This document shows, piece after piece, positions 27,129 through 36,223 of a DNA stretch of 64,000 bases. The DNA is taken from contig JADJRC010000014.1 of the NCBI GenBank assembly GCA_016712415.1, positions 1 through 64,000 on the forward strand, given 5' to 3'. The notes below the pieces were generated by a model, which was not told the DNA's origin, did no database searches, and worked only from the letters and a program-made list of their open reading frames with translations. This stretch comes from Lewinellaceae bacterium. Its GTDB lineage: Bacteria > Bacteroidota > Bacteroidia > Chitinophagales > Saprospiraceae. Every line of letters begins with the position of its first letter. Position 1 is the stretch's first letter. A program made the position numbers and the translations under genes.

Positions 27129-27788
27129 ATGTCTCTCGTTGACCTTTCACATCTTATCGAACACGGTACGCTTACCTACAAAGGCCTGCCGGCGCCCATC
27201 GTTTGCGACTACCTGAGCAGGGAAGAAAGCAGGCGCCTGTATGCGCCGGGCACGGAATTCCAGATCGCCAAAATCGAAATGGTCGCCAATACAGGCACTT
27301 ACCTGGATTGTCCTTTCCACCGGTATGAACAAGGCAAAGACTTGTCGGAGATAGGCCTGGAACAGTTCGCCAACCTGCCTGCAGTGGTGGTACGGGTCGA
27401 CTACAGGCAAACCAAAGCCATTGATGCGTCTTTTTTCAGGGATATAGCGGTTAAGGGTAAAGCCGTGCTGGTACAGACAAACTGGTCGGAACTTTGGGGC
27501 ACGGACGCCTATTTTGAAAACAACCCCTATCTGACAGAGTCGGCGGCGGAGTACCTCGCAGAATCGGGAGCAGTACTCGTTGGCATCGATTCGCACAACA
27601 TAGACAATACGCAGGGCAATACCCGGCCGGTGCATACAGTCCTGCTTGGCAAAGGCGTGCTGATTGTGGAACACCTCTGCAACCTGCACCAACTGCCCGA
27701 TGACGGGTTCCTGTTTAGCGCGGTACCGCCAAAATTCAAGGGCGTGGGCACCTTCCCGGTCCGGGCCTTTGCCACCATAAAGGATTGA
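27129..27788 (+). CDS. Cyclase-family protein (kynurenine formamidase-like)
   Basis: A 219-residue metal-dependent hydrolase of the cyclase/KynB fold. It begins MSLVDLSHLIEHGTLTYKGL. The metal motif HxGTHxDxPxH appears in altered form as NTGTYLDCPFHRYE, with Tyr and Asn in place of two His, then LVGIDSHNID and the late VEHLCNL. The replaced histidines may mean a changed or lost metal site. The start ATG 27129 is chosen at the first family residue; upstream in-frame sequence is the repeat array. Confidence 0.75.
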   Translation: MSLVDLSHLIEHGTLTYKGLPAPIVCDYLSREESRRLYAPGTEFQIAKIEMVANTGTYLDCPFHRYEQGKDLSEIGLEQFANLPAVVVRVDYRQTKAIDASFFRDIAVKGKAVLVQTNWSELWGTDAYFENNPYLTESAAEYLAESGAVLVGIDSHNIDNTQGNTRPVHTVLLGKGVLIVEHLCNLHQLPDDGFLFSAVPPKFKGVGTFPVRAFATIKD

Positions 27789-27790
27789 CG

Positions 27791-28318
27791 ATGGACACGA
27801 AAATCACAGTCGTCCGCGGCGACATCACCAAAATAACGACAGACGCCATTGTGAACGCGGCCAATTCTTCCCTGCTGGGCGGCGGGGGTGTCGACGGCGC
27901 CATCCACCGGGCAGGCGGCCCCCAAATACTGGAGGACTGCATGCGCATCCGGGCGCGGCAGGGCGGCTGCCCAACCGGCGAGGCCGTGATCACCACAGGT
28001 GGCAAACTACCCGCGCGATACGTGATCCATACAGTCGGACCGGTTTACCGGGATGGAACGCAGGGCGAGCCGGAATTACTGGCATCTTGTTACCGGAATG
28101 TGCTGCGACTGGCCATCGAAAACGGTCTGAAAACAGTGGCCTTTCCCAATATCAGCACGGGCATTTACGGCTACCCCAAGGCAGAGGCGGCGGCGGTGGC
28201 CATACAAACCACGAAAGCATATATTGCTGAAAATCAGGGAAGTCTGGAAGAGATTTCCTTTGTCTGCTTCGACGAGGAAAACTACGCGCTTTACTGCGAA
28301 AGGCTGTCGGACGACTGA
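27791..28318 (+). CDS. Macrodomain protein (ADP-ribose/O-acetyl-ADP-ribose hydrolase)
   Basis: A 175-residue single macrodomain. The binding motifs are clear: GDITKITTDAIVNAANSSLLGGGGVDGAIH, and FPNISTGIYGYPKAEAAAVA near the end (the first motif includes NAANSSLLGGGGVDGAIHRAGG). It probably removes ADP-ribose or deacetylates O-acetyl-ADP-ribose. Its start lies two bases after the cyclase stop, so the two are cotranscribed. The 3' end overlaps the convergent lipoprotein gene by 28 bases. Confidence 0.92.
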   Translation: MDTKITVVRGDITKITTDAIVNAANSSLLGGGGVDGAIHRAGGPQILEDCMRIRARQGGCPTGEAVITTGGKLPARYVIHTVGPVYRDGTQGEPELLASCYRNVLRLAIENGLKTVAFPNISTGIYGYPKAEAAAVAIQTTKAYIAENQGSLEEISFVCFDEENYALYCERLSDD

Positions 28319-28731
28319 ATGCTGTCGCCCTCTGTTTCCAGCAGTTCTTCAACCGGTTCGAGGGCGCGTTGCAGGTGCAGTTCAAATTCAACACCCCGCA
28401 TTTCCATGGTCAGCACCAGCATCGAATCCGTAACGCTCATGATGTTATAGACGACCTCCTGTGGGCTTTTCTGGTGTATCTCATTCTTTTCCAATTCAAA
28501 GTCGGTAGGGACATCGGCGCCAAGCGGCAGGTTGGTCATCATTTTCCCGTCAGCTCCGAATTGAAAAAAAACGCCGGCAAGGGTACCGGTTTCAACCTTG
28601 TTGCGAAAACCTTTGCTCAGCTCCCAACGGCCGAGTATCGAGGCCTGGGTTTTTTCGTTATTATCGCCGCAGGCCGTGAACATACAGGCGCCGAATAACA
28701 GTAAGAAAGGAATGTGAAGGTAACGCAGCAT
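28291..28731 (-). CDS. Lipoprotein, lipocalin-like hypothetical
   Basis: A 146-residue protein with a lipoprotein signal (FLLLFGACMFTACGDN). The mature part begins with ILGRWELSKGFRNK, the 'I-x-G-x-W' opening of lipocalin-like (DUF4923/lipocalin_4-type) domains of Bacteroidota, followed by beta-rich sequence and an acidic serine tail. No ligand can be named. It is the next gene downstream of cas6 in the same direction, 25 bases away. Confidence 0.6.
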   Translation of the reverse strand: MLRYLHIPFLLLFGACMFTACGDNNEKTQASILGRWELSKGFRNKVETGTLAGVFFQFGADGKMMTNLPLGADVPTDFELEKNEIHQKSPQEVVYNIMSVTDSMLVLTMEMRGVEFELHLQRALEPVEELLETEGDSIQSSDSLSQ

Positions 28732-28756
28732 AATAATGTAGACTGAAGCAGTCTTT

Positions 28757-29548
28757 TTACTTTAGTTCAACAAATCCGAATCCGAGGTGCGGAAACTCTC
28801 CAAATCCCGCATAATAGCAAAACTCTATCACCGGCACAGGCATGCTGACCTCAAATTCGTAAGCAAAGCCCCGCAACTGCGTGATATTCTCTGCGTTGGG
28901 CTTCAGATGGATGAGGCGTGATTTTGCCTGTCCCAGCAATCGATAATGCATGGGAAATGCCGGGTCCAGCAGTTTTAATGCTGAGAGGGATTTGTACTGC
29001 TTTGCCGCCTTGAACCGGCGTACGGTGTGACTGAAAAAACTGATATCGTAGTTTTCATTGTCCGGAAGCAGGTATGGGTTGGTCGTTTTGATCTCCTCTA
29101 CCGTTGTGATGGAGATTGGCGAAACGGCCTTGAACTGCATCGTTTCCTTAAATACAGGATGTGGCATGATCTGCCAGTGCTTAACCTCAAACTGGGCGGG
29201 ACGCCCCTCCAGCGTACCAAGAGGGAGCGGCACCTGCCGGAACAGGTGTACTATCTGTTGCTCGAAAGCCGGATCCAGATAAATGGAAATATTGAGCTTC
29301 ACCTGGTTGCCCAATAGCTTAAACTCCTGCTTGACCTGATCCATCTCGTATGGATAAATGGCCAGCGGACTGAAGGTGAAGAGTTTGTAATTGCGGGAAC
29401 TGAGGTCAAAACCGCGCTGTTGAATCCACGACGACAGCTCGGCGCCCGCATTGGATAAAACAGTGAAGATCCACTGGGATATCTCCGACTGGTAATTTAT
29501 TGGAATAATCGTGCCCTTCTGACAGGAAAGGCTAAACTGTATGCGCAT
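28757..29548 (-). CDS. cas6: CRISPR endoribonuclease Cas6
   Basis: A 263-residue RAMP protein. The C-terminal glycine-rich loop YYAGFGEFPHLGFGFVEL is the diagnostic Cas6 G-loop, and the N-terminal ferredoxin-like half (MRIQFSLSCQKGTIIPINYQ) matches Cas6 architecture; a candidate catalytic His is in SHTVRRFKA or MHYR. Cas6 cuts pre-crRNA within the repeat. No CRISPR array or other cas gene is seen anywhere in the window, so this copy is isolated. Cas6 copies with no array beside them are known to act in trans. Confidence 0.85.
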   Translation of the reverse strand: MRIQFSLSCQKGTIIPINYQSEISQWIFTVLSNAGAELSSWIQQRGFDLSSRNYKLFTFSPLAIYPYEMDQVKQEFKLLGNQVKLNISIYLDPAFEQQIVHLFRQVPLPLGTLEGRPAQFEVKHWQIMPHPVFKETMQFKAVSPISITTVEEIKTTNPYLLPDNENYDISFFSHTVRRFKAAKQYKSLSALKLLDPAFPMHYRLLGQAKSRLIHLKPNAENITQLRGFAYEFEVSMPVPVIEFCYYAGFGEFPHLGFGFVELK

Positions 29549-29693
29549 AACTATTGGTTATGATTAAAAGCCAGATTAAAACTTCCCAAGTGCTTATTTG
29601 GTGGAGTTTCGGCGCGAAAAGTACGCAAAAGTTGGTACCTGCAAAGGTTTTTTTTAACAATTGACTTCACAGCAAAACAAAGTTGGCATTTGG

Positions 29694-31796
29694 CTACCGG
29701 AGTATTGTTACGGAGCCCTCCAATACCTCGCGGCTGCCGTCCAGATATTCGATCTCGGCAAACCAGCTGTACACTCCGGGCGGAGCAGGGTCGCCGCGGC
29801 ACACGCCATCCCAGCCGCCCGGTTCGAAGTTTGGTAAAAAGCGGTCGCGCCGGAAACAAAGGCTGCCCCAGCGGTCGGCAACCTGGAGCGTCAGCACCTG
29901 CCGCACACTCTCGTCGGTGTAAATACTGAAATAGTCGTTGTATCCGTCAAAATTGGGCGAGAATACGTTGGGCGTCCATACAGCGCCTTTTCGGACGATG
30001 CCGACCTGTATGCTGCCCACAGCCGTACAGCCACCCGGATCGGTCAGGGTAAGCGTATAAACTCCGCTGGCCGTGACCGTTATGCTTGACGTGGTGTCGC
30101 CGGTGCTCCATATATACTGGTATCCCGGCCCCGGATCAGGACCGATAGTAAGGAAACGCCCCTGTCCGATCAGGGTATCGGCGCCCAGCTCGACCGCCGG
30201 CGGAGGGGGCGGAAATACCTGGACGGTGTCGAAAGCCAGGCAGCCGAACTCGTCCTGCACCACTACGCTGTATACGCCGGCTGTGTTGGAAGGGGCGGAG
30301 AGAATATTTTCCATCACCCCTGTATTCCAGGTATAGATGCAGGTGGCGCACCCCGGGATGGTGGCGTCGAGCAGTACGGTATCCTGGGTACACGGCGAGG
30401 ATGGGCCGCTGCCGGTGATTTGCACGGCCAGGTCGCAGGCGAAGGAGAGCACCCAGAAATCGTTGACGCCAAAGTTCTGCTCCGTTTTTTCAAAGCCGAT
30501 ACCGCTTTCCGAATGTCCGCCGATCACATACGACCCGTCTGGCCGGAATGCCATTTTCGTCAGCGCATCGTTGGCCGCACCGCCGATATTTTTTTGCCAG
30601 AGGGCATTCCCGGCATCGTCGAGGCCAACAAGCCAGTAATCGAACCCGCCGTGCGACGCCGAGGTTTTGTTGCCTGAAATATCCGAGTCGCTCACCCCGC
30701 CCAGCACCAGTTGGCCCAGGGGATTTTCCTGCACGGCGTACAGATCGTCGAGTCCGCCGCCGCCAAAACCATATTCGCCCAGTTTATTGCCGTCCGGATC
30801 GAGTTCCAGCAGCCAGTAGTCGCTGTCGCCGCCGTAAAACGGCGTCGATTTACCGTTGTTAAAAGGCCCTGCCGGAGCAGGCATCGAGCCGGAACGCCCG
30901 CCGAGAAATATCCTGTTGCTGAATTGCGACACGTGCAGCGCGTAGGCGTAATCTTCCCCGCTGCCGCCATACCGGTGGTCCCACAGCAGGTTTCCCGTAC
31001 CGGGGTCGATCTTGCCGAGCCAGAAATCCATGCCGCCTCGCGTAGGCTCCGGGCCCAATTCGCCGGTACTGCCGTCAGACACCGTGCCCCCGGAAGCGTA
31101 GACGTTTCCATCGGCTGTCCATTCCAGGTCGTTGAGCTGGTCGTAATCGGTACCGCCGATGGTTTTATCCCAGAGTTTGTTGCCCTGCGCATCGGTCCGG
31201 ATGATCCAGAAATCCTGGAGGCCGCGGGATGGCTCGCTTTTGTCCATCCATACATCCGACCAGGAATTGCAGCCGAGCAAATATCCGCCGCCGGGCAACT
31301 CCAGCATATCGAACAGTTCGTCGCGGTACAGCCCGCCATAGGCGCGTTCCCAAAGCAGCAGTCCGTTGCCGTCGAGTTTGAGTATCCATACATCCATATC
31401 GCCGCGGGAAGGCTGGCTTTTATCGCCGCTGACACCGGAATAGGCGTACCCGCCGGCCAGGAAACCGCCGTCGGAGGTGGGAATGATGGCCCAGAGGCGA
31501 TCGTCGAGATCGCCGCCGTACATGCGCGTCCAGAGGATATTGCCGTTGAAATCGAGTTTGGTGAGCAGAAAATTCCAGCTCTGGTCGCCCGGTTTGCCAA
31601 AGGAAGCGCCGGAGCGGGACGAGCCGGCAGCGATGATGCCGTCGGGTACTGCAAGCAGGCCATTGAGTTCTTCCCAACTGTTGCCGCCGATAGTTTTATC
31701 CCAGTTCAGCACCGGTTGCGCCTGCAGGCGCAGGGCGGCAGGACACAACAATACTGCTGCGGTCAGCAGCAGAACCAGGCGAGGGATGATCTTCAT
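29694..31796 (-). CDS. Secreted beta-propeller protein with CHU_C/gliding-motility tail
   Basis: A 700-residue secreted protein with a signal peptide ending LRLQAQP. About seven repeats of 55-60 residues follow, with the pattern 'GG...D-x-L...DGG(F/Y)...WLLKLD..GN.LW.k.yGG'. Next come two Ig-like/PKD-like stretches (ITGSGPSSPCTQDTVLLDAT). The C-terminus (VWTPNVFSPNFDGYNDYFSI to GSVTILR) is the CHU_C/gliding-motility C-terminal domain used for type IX secretion. The protein should be cell-surface or extracellular, possibly an adhesin. It is transcribed alone. Confidence 0.85.
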   Translation of the reverse strand: MKIIPRLVLLLTAAVLLCPAALRLQAQPVLNWDKTIGGNSWEELNGLLAVPDGIIAAGSSRSGASFGKPGDQSWNFLLTKLDFNGNILWTRMYGGDLDDRLWAIIPTSDGGFLAGGYAYSGVSGDKSQPSRGDMDVWILKLDGNGLLLWERAYGGLYRDELFDMLELPGGGYLLGCNSWSDVWMDKSEPSRGLQDFWIIRTDAQGNKLWDKTIGGTDYDQLNDLEWTADGNVYASGGTVSDGSTGELGPEPTRGGMDFWLGKIDPGTGNLLWDHRYGGSGEDYAYALHVSQFSNRIFLGGRSGSMPAPAGPFNNGKSTPFYGGDSDYWLLELDPDGNKLGEYGFGGGGLDDLYAVQENPLGQLVLGGVSDSDISGNKTSASHGGFDYWLVGLDDAGNALWQKNIGGAANDALTKMAFRPDGSYVIGGHSESGIGFEKTEQNFGVNDFWVLSFACDLAVQITGSGPSSPCTQDTVLLDATIPGCATCIYTWNTGVMENILSAPSNTAGVYSVVVQDEFGCLAFDTVQVFPPPPPAVELGADTLIGQGRFLTIGPDPGPGYQYIWSTGDTTSSITVTASGVYTLTLTDPGGCTAVGSIQVGIVRKGAVWTPNVFSPNFDGYNDYFSIYTDESVRQVLTLQVADRWGSLCFRRDRFLPNFEPGGWDGVCRGDPAPPGVYSWFAEIEYLDGSREVLEGSVTILR

Positions 31797-31832
31797 ATTA
31801 TATCAGTTACACTGTACCATTATTATGCTGTC

Positions 31833-32741
31833 TCAAATCACTGCATGGCCCGGCATGTCCGGCAGATTGGGGATATTGTCCACAAACTTTTCGCGTTCAC
31901 TGATGATCTCGACAACCCTTCTGATGGCACGCCTGCGGATCTGGCGTTCGAGGTCTTTGTTCGGATGTTTCAGGATATACTGGAACTTGAGCGCCACGCA
32001 GTCCTTTTTCACTTCGGCCACACGCAGGTAATAGCTGTCGGGTTTGATCACATCCTGAAAAGGGATAAGCGATTCGGTAAGTATCTGCTCCAGTTCTTCC
32101 ACCGTTTTCAGGTGTTTCAGGTCGATTTCGAAATCGATGCTGGTTCTTTTGACGACACGCCTGGTATAGTTGATTACCTCTGAATTCAGCACCACGTTGT
32201 TGGGAATATAGATCATATCATCGTCGTCGTTCAACAGGTGGATGTTTTGAAGGGTGATATCGACGATTTTACCCCGCTGCTGTCCGATCCGGATGTTGTC
32301 GTTGATGCTCAGTTCACCCGAAAAAGTCATGATCATTCCGTTGATCATATTCGAGATGTAATCCTTTGTGAGGATGGCGATACCGGCAAAAATAATCGAC
32401 AGGGAGGTGAGCAGGGCGCGCACGTCGATCCTGAACAGGGAAAGTATCCCTACGATCAGTCCGACCGCCAGCAGCAGCGAATAGATATGGCCTATCCCAA
32501 TGACAAAGTTATCCGCCGATTGCAGTTTTTTCCGCCGGCGATACCACCAGGTGGTGAAAAACTGGATAAAATCGAGCAGCATCAGAAAAATGGCGATGCC
32601 GGCAATCGTATCGATATAATAGTCGACGGACTCCCGGTATTTTGAATCCTGATACAGCCACCGCAGGCTCCACTCACCGGAGCGGACCAGTACCAGGGCG
32701 CTGAAGATCACAAATTTGAGGAGAAGGATTACGTACTTCAT
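31833..32741 (-). CDS. Small-conductance mechanosensitive channel (MscS family)
   Basis: A 302-residue MscS-type channel, from ATG 32741 (MKYVILLLKFVIFSALVLVR). Four to five membrane helices come first, with the pore helix TSLSIIFAGIAILTKDYISNMINGMIM. The MscS beta domain follows, GELSINDNIRIGQQRGKIVDI, and NNVVLNSEVINYTRR. It opens under hypo-osmotic stress in the inner membrane. The frame extends 15 codons further to 32786 but without family similarity. Confidence 0.9.
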   Translation of the reverse strand: MKYVILLLKFVIFSALVLVRSGEWSLRWLYQDSKYRESVDYYIDTIAGIAIFLMLLDFIQFFTTWWYRRRKKLQSADNFVIGIGHIYSLLLAVGLIVGILSLFRIDVRALLTSLSIIFAGIAILTKDYISNMINGMIMTFSGELSINDNIRIGQQRGKIVDITLQNIHLLNDDDDMIYIPNNVVLNSEVINYTRRVVKRTSIDFEIDLKHLKTVEELEQILTESLIPFQDVIKPDSYYLRVAEVKKDCVALKFQYILKHPNKDLERQIRRRAIRRVVEIISEREKFVDNIPNLPDMPGHAVI

Positions 32742-32889
32742 TCTGAAAGGTTTGAAGTTTAAAACGGGGGCGCAGGCTTGGGGCATGCCCTGAAAAACAA
32801 ATGCGGATGAAACGAAAGCGACGTTTTACCTGAAACGACCAATTCGCGTCACCCGCATTCGGGACGATATATTTTTACCTGGCTTGGGT

Positions 32890-34005
32890 TTATCCCATAA
32901 CCGACTCAACGGTGTCGAGCGGAAGACCGAATGCTTCGGCAACGCCTTGATAAACGACTTTACCGTTAACAATGTTGAGCCCCAGCCTGAGTTCCTTGCT
33001 CTCGGCGCAGGCTTTTTTCCAGCCCTTGTTTGCCAGTTGTATGGCATAAGGCAGGGTGGCATTGGTGAGCGCAACCGTAGAGGTGAACGGCACTGCTCCG
33101 GGCATGTTGGCCACCGAATAGTGCACAATGTGGTCGATGATGTAAATCGGATCGTCGTGCGTGGTCGGTCTGGTAGTCTCGATGCAACCGCCCTGGTCGA
33201 CTGCAACGTCGACGATGACCGTTCCCGGGCGCATGAGTTTCAGCATGTCGCGGGTGATGAGTTTCGGCGCCTTTGCGCCCGGTATCAATACCGCTCCGAC
33301 GATCAGGTCGTGCGTCTGGATCAGCCGGCGAATATTGTATTCATTGGAGTGCATGGTTACCACGTTTGCCGGCATGATGTCGCTCAGATAACGCAGCCGC
33401 GTGAGGCTTACGTCGAGAATGGTTACCTGCGCACCCAGTCCCGCCGCCATTTTTGCCGCCTGTGTACCCACAATACCGCCGCCGATGACAAGCACTTTGC
33501 CGGGTTCTACTCCCGGAACGCCGCCCAGCAATACGCCGCGGCCCTCCACGGGTTTCTCGAGGTACTTGGCGCCCTCCTGAATGGCCATGCGGCCGGCTAC
33601 TTCCGACATCGGGATCAGGAGCGGCAACTGCCGGTCGGTGGTTTCCACCGTTTCATAGGCCAGGCAGATCGAACCGCTGCCGATCATGGCGTGGGTAAGT
33701 TCTTCGCTGGAGGCAAAATGGAAATACGTGAAAACGAGTTGGCCGGGCCGGCACCGTTTGTACTCTGCAGCAACCGGTTCTTTTACTTTCATGATCATTT
33801 CCGCCTTCATCCATACCTCATCGGCGGTGGCCAGTATATGCGCCCCGTTATCGATGTATTCCTGATCAATAAAGCCGCTGCTATCCCCGGCGGTGCTCTG
33901 CACGTATACTTCGTGCCCCCGGCGGGTCAGTTCCAAAGTGCCGGCTGGTGTGAGCGCCACGCGATTTTCGTTACTCTTGATTTCCTTTGGTACGCCAATA
34001 ATCAT
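32890..34005 (-). CDS. ald: Alanine dehydrogenase
   Basis: The 371-residue enzyme interconverts alanine with pyruvate and ammonia using NAD. The opening MIIGVPKEIKSNENRVALTP, catalytic lysine in MIMKVKEP, catalytic histidine in VFTYFHFASS and the Rossmann GxGxxG (VIGGGIVGTQAAKMA) are all present. The end VDVAVDQGGCIETTRPTTH is characteristic. Full length; transcribed alone. Confidence 0.96.
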   Translation of the reverse strand: MIIGVPKEIKSNENRVALTPAGTLELTRRGHEVYVQSTAGDSSGFIDQEYIDNGAHILATADEVWMKAEMIMKVKEPVAAEYKRCRPGQLVFTYFHFASSEELTHAMIGSGSICLAYETVETTDRQLPLLIPMSEVAGRMAIQEGAKYLEKPVEGRGVLLGGVPGVEPGKVLVIGGGIVGTQAAKMAAGLGAQVTILDVSLTRLRYLSDIMPANVVTMHSNEYNIRRLIQTHDLIVGAVLIPGAKAPKLITRDMLKLMRPGTVIVDVAVDQGGCIETTRPTTHDDPIYIIDHIVHYSVANMPGAVPFTSTVALTNATLPYAIQLANKGWKKACAESKELRLGLNIVNGKVVYQGVAEAFGLPLDTVESVMG

Positions 34006-34087
34006 AAACGATTGATTTTAGTTGGTAAAATGTTTCATCAGAAAAGCGCACAAAGGTATGTAAAAGGGTTTTATGGTTTTCGGGTTT

Positions 34088-34122
34088 CGGGTTTGGAGGT
34101 TGGAGGTTGGAGGTTGGAGGTT
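34088..34122. repeat. GGAGGTT heptanucleotide repeats
   Basis: Four tandem copies of GGAGGTT (GGTTTGGAGG then GGTT units) lie upstream of ald. This is a third heptanucleotide family besides CCGTCTA and ATTCATC. Confidence 0.7.
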
Positions 34123-34134
34123 GCGGGTTTGACA

Positions 34135-34167
34135 AAATAAAAAAAGGGACGCGACTTTTCGCGTCCC
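34135..34167 (-). terminator. Terminator after mqnD
   Basis: The stem GGGACGCG / CGCGTCCC at 34146-34167 with a minus-strand U-run (TTTTTTTATTTTG) lies about 80 bases past the mqnD stop. Confidence 0.85.
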
Positions 34168-34248
34168 CCGAATTTCTTCAATTCTAAAAACAATACTTAC
34201 ACACGCTTAAGTGTGAAACGAAAACCGTGCCAGAAATGGCGAGAATTT

Positions 34249-35082
34249 TTAATTTATAAAAATTTTTTCTTTGAACGCCGGTACAATTTGCTTTTCCTGC
34301 GCAATGCTGTACAGGCGCTCTACTGCATTGCGGCCTTTTTCACCCAGATCGGCGGTATATTCCGTAACGTAGAGGTCGATATGCGCCTTCATCACCACGT
34401 CGTCCATTTCCTGTGCGTGCAGGCGAACAAAAGGCATCACATCCCCGGGATTTGCGAAGGCATATTCCACACTGCGGCGCATAATACGGTTGACCTTCTG
34501 CCGGAGTTCCGGCGGGAAATCGCGCCGAATCACAATCCCGCCGAGCGGTATGGGCAGCCCCGTTTCCGTTTCCCAGAACTCCCCGAGGTCGATCAGTTTG
34601 ATCAGTCCTTTTTGGGCATAGGTAAACCTGTTTTCATGGATGATCAACCCGGCGTCCGCCTCATTGTCCAGCACACCTTGCTCTATTTCCGAAAACAAGG
34701 CCTCCGTTTTGTCGAGTGCATCGGGGCAGGCAAGGCTGAGCAAAAAATTGGCTGTGGTCATTTTCCCGGGAATCAGGATGCGGGCCGTATTGATCGCGGT
34801 CGGGTCCATGTGCGCTTTGGCGATCAGCAACGGACCACAGTTGTTGCCCAGCGCGCTGCCCGCATCGAGCAATACATACTTGTCGGTCAGATAAGCGTAC
34901 GCGTGGTAACTGAGTTTGGTAATGGCGATGTCTCCCGCAAAAGCACGCCGGTTCAGCGCCTCCACATCTTCCATAAACACCTCAAAATCAATTCCCTCCG
35001 TATCTATTTTCACGTGGATCATCGCATCGAAAATAAACGTGTCGTTGGGGCAGGGCGAAAATCCCAGACTGAGTGTTGTCAT
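34249..35082 (-). CDS. mqnD: 1,4-dihydroxy-6-naphthoate synthase MqnD
   Basis: MqnD acts late in the futalosine route to menaquinone, releasing dihydroxynaphthoate. The ATG 35082 gives MTTLSLGFSPCPNDTFIF, the standard opening; further upstream sequence (from 35187) is unlike the family. The periplasmic-binding-protein-like fold shows ITKLSYHAYAYL, the GSALGNNCGPLL loop and ADAGLIIHENRFTY with the conserved His. Length is 277 residues, normal. No other mqn genes are in the window. Confidence 0.93.
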   Translation of the reverse strand: MTTLSLGFSPCPNDTFIFDAMIHVKIDTEGIDFEVFMEDVEALNRRAFAGDIAITKLSYHAYAYLTDKYVLLDAGSALGNNCGPLLIAKAHMDPTAINTARILIPGKMTTANFLLSLACPDALDKTEALFSEIEQGVLDNEADAGLIIHENRFTYAQKGLIKLIDLGEFWETETGLPIPLGGIVIRRDFPPELRQKVNRIMRRSVEYAFANPGDVMPFVRLHAQEMDDVVMKAHIDLYVTEYTADLGEKGRNAVERLYSIAQEKQIVPAFKEKIFIN

Positions 35083-35274
35083 GTTGTTTGATGTTTTTTT
35101 GTCATTGTCGCCATTGATTTTGTCATTACTATTATTTCTGAAAAGAATAAGTGGTTGGCCACCTTGTACGCATCTTTGTGGGGACAAGATAAATCAGGTG
35201 ATTTTACGCCTGTACCCCGGTCATTCCCCAATTGCCAATCCACGCAGGAATGACTACAATGCCCGGTGACAACC

Positions 35275-35955
35275 ATGACGAACAACGCCATCATATTCGA
35301 AGACAACCACCTGCTGGCAGTAAACAAAGCAGCGGGGTGGCTGGTTCAGGGCGACCGGACGGGCGACCCTACGTTGGCGGATTGGGCAAAAGCATACATT
35401 GGGGAAAAATATGAGAAACCGGGCGCTGTTTTCCTGCACCCGGCACACCGTATCGACAGACCGGTTAGCGGGGCTGTGCTGTTTGCCCGCACCGACAAGG
35501 CACTTGGACGGCTGACGACCCTCTTCCGGGAGAAAAAAGTGGCCAAAACATACCTGGCGCTGGTGTTGAGTGTGCCCCGGCAGCCCTCGGGCGAGCTGCG
35601 CCATTTTCTGCTGAAAGATGAAAAGAAAAATGTCGTGAAGGCGCTCCCCCACCCTTTCCGCGACGCCAAAGAAAGCATCACGCGTTATGAAATTGCCGGG
35701 CAGGCCGGGCCGTTTGTTCTACTGCGTGTATTTCCCCTTACCGGGCGCCCGCACCAGATCAGGGTGCAGCTGTCCGCTATGGGATGCCCTATTGCAGGCG
35801 ACCTCAAATACGGCGCCCCCGACGCCCTGCCCGACGCCTCGATCGGGCTGCATTGTTTACGGATGGAACTGATACACCCGGTACGGCAGGAGCCGCTGGT
35901 ATTGGAGGCTGAACCGCCGGATCAGTTGTGGTGGAACCTGGCCGGGATTCGATGA
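35275..35955 (+). CDS. RluA-family pseudouridine synthase
   Basis: A 226-residue pseudouridine synthase that modifies rRNA or tRNA. It opens IIFEDNHLLAVNKAAGWLVQ, then has the catalytic motif HRIDRPVSGAVLFA (HRLDxxTSG class, here with P-V replacing the T), KTYLALV and FPLTGRPHQIRVQLSAMGCPI. No S4 domain is present, like the short RluA members. The first start in frame is GTG 35266; ATG 35275 is preferred. The target base cannot be told. Confidence 0.88.
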   Translation: MTNNAIIFEDNHLLAVNKAAGWLVQGDRTGDPTLADWAKAYIGEKYEKPGAVFLHPAHRIDRPVSGAVLFARTDKALGRLTTLFREKKVAKTYLALVLSVPRQPSGELRHFLLKDEKKNVVKALPHPFRDAKESITRYEIAGQAGPFVLLRVFPLTGRPHQIRVQLSAMGCPIAGDLKYGAPDALPDASIGLHCLRMELIHPVRQEPLVLEAEPPDQLWWNLAGIR

Positions 35956-35967
35956 CCTTGATTCTGC

Positions 35968-36201
35968 TTACACCCGCCTGCCTCCCATCATCACCCAAAG
36001 CAGGCCGTATCCTATCAGCAGTATCCCGGACAGCAGGGCGGAATTACCTGCGGCGTGGAGCAATTCATGGCGGGTCGTGACGGTTTCCGCTATATCGCGC
36101 AACAGCGCCTCCGGTCTCGTCACCAGTGAAGCCAGTACAAGCATGCCAAACAATCGAGATTGTTGCTCGTCGAAAAATCGGGGTTTGAGAAATGTAAACA
36201 T
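35968..36201 (-). CDS. Small hypothetical membrane protein
   Basis: A 77-residue protein with two hydrophobic segments (LFGMLVLASLV and SALLSGILLIGYGLLWVMMGG). Family unknown. It starts 22 bases downstream of the transcriptional regulator and is likely cotranscribed with it, so a regulator/target or regulator/accessory relation is possible. Convergent with the pseudouridine synthase. Confidence 0.5.
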   Translation of the reverse strand: MFTFLKPRFFDEQQSRLFGMLVLASLVTRPEALLRDIAETVTTRHELLHAAGNSALLSGILLIGYGLLWVMMGGRRV

Positions 36202-36223
36202 AGTGGCGTGTTGTATCTATGGG

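Noticed and set aside
30711..32183. Long plus-strand ORF of 490 codons
   Set aside because: Antisense of the CHU_C protein and mscS; no family motif.
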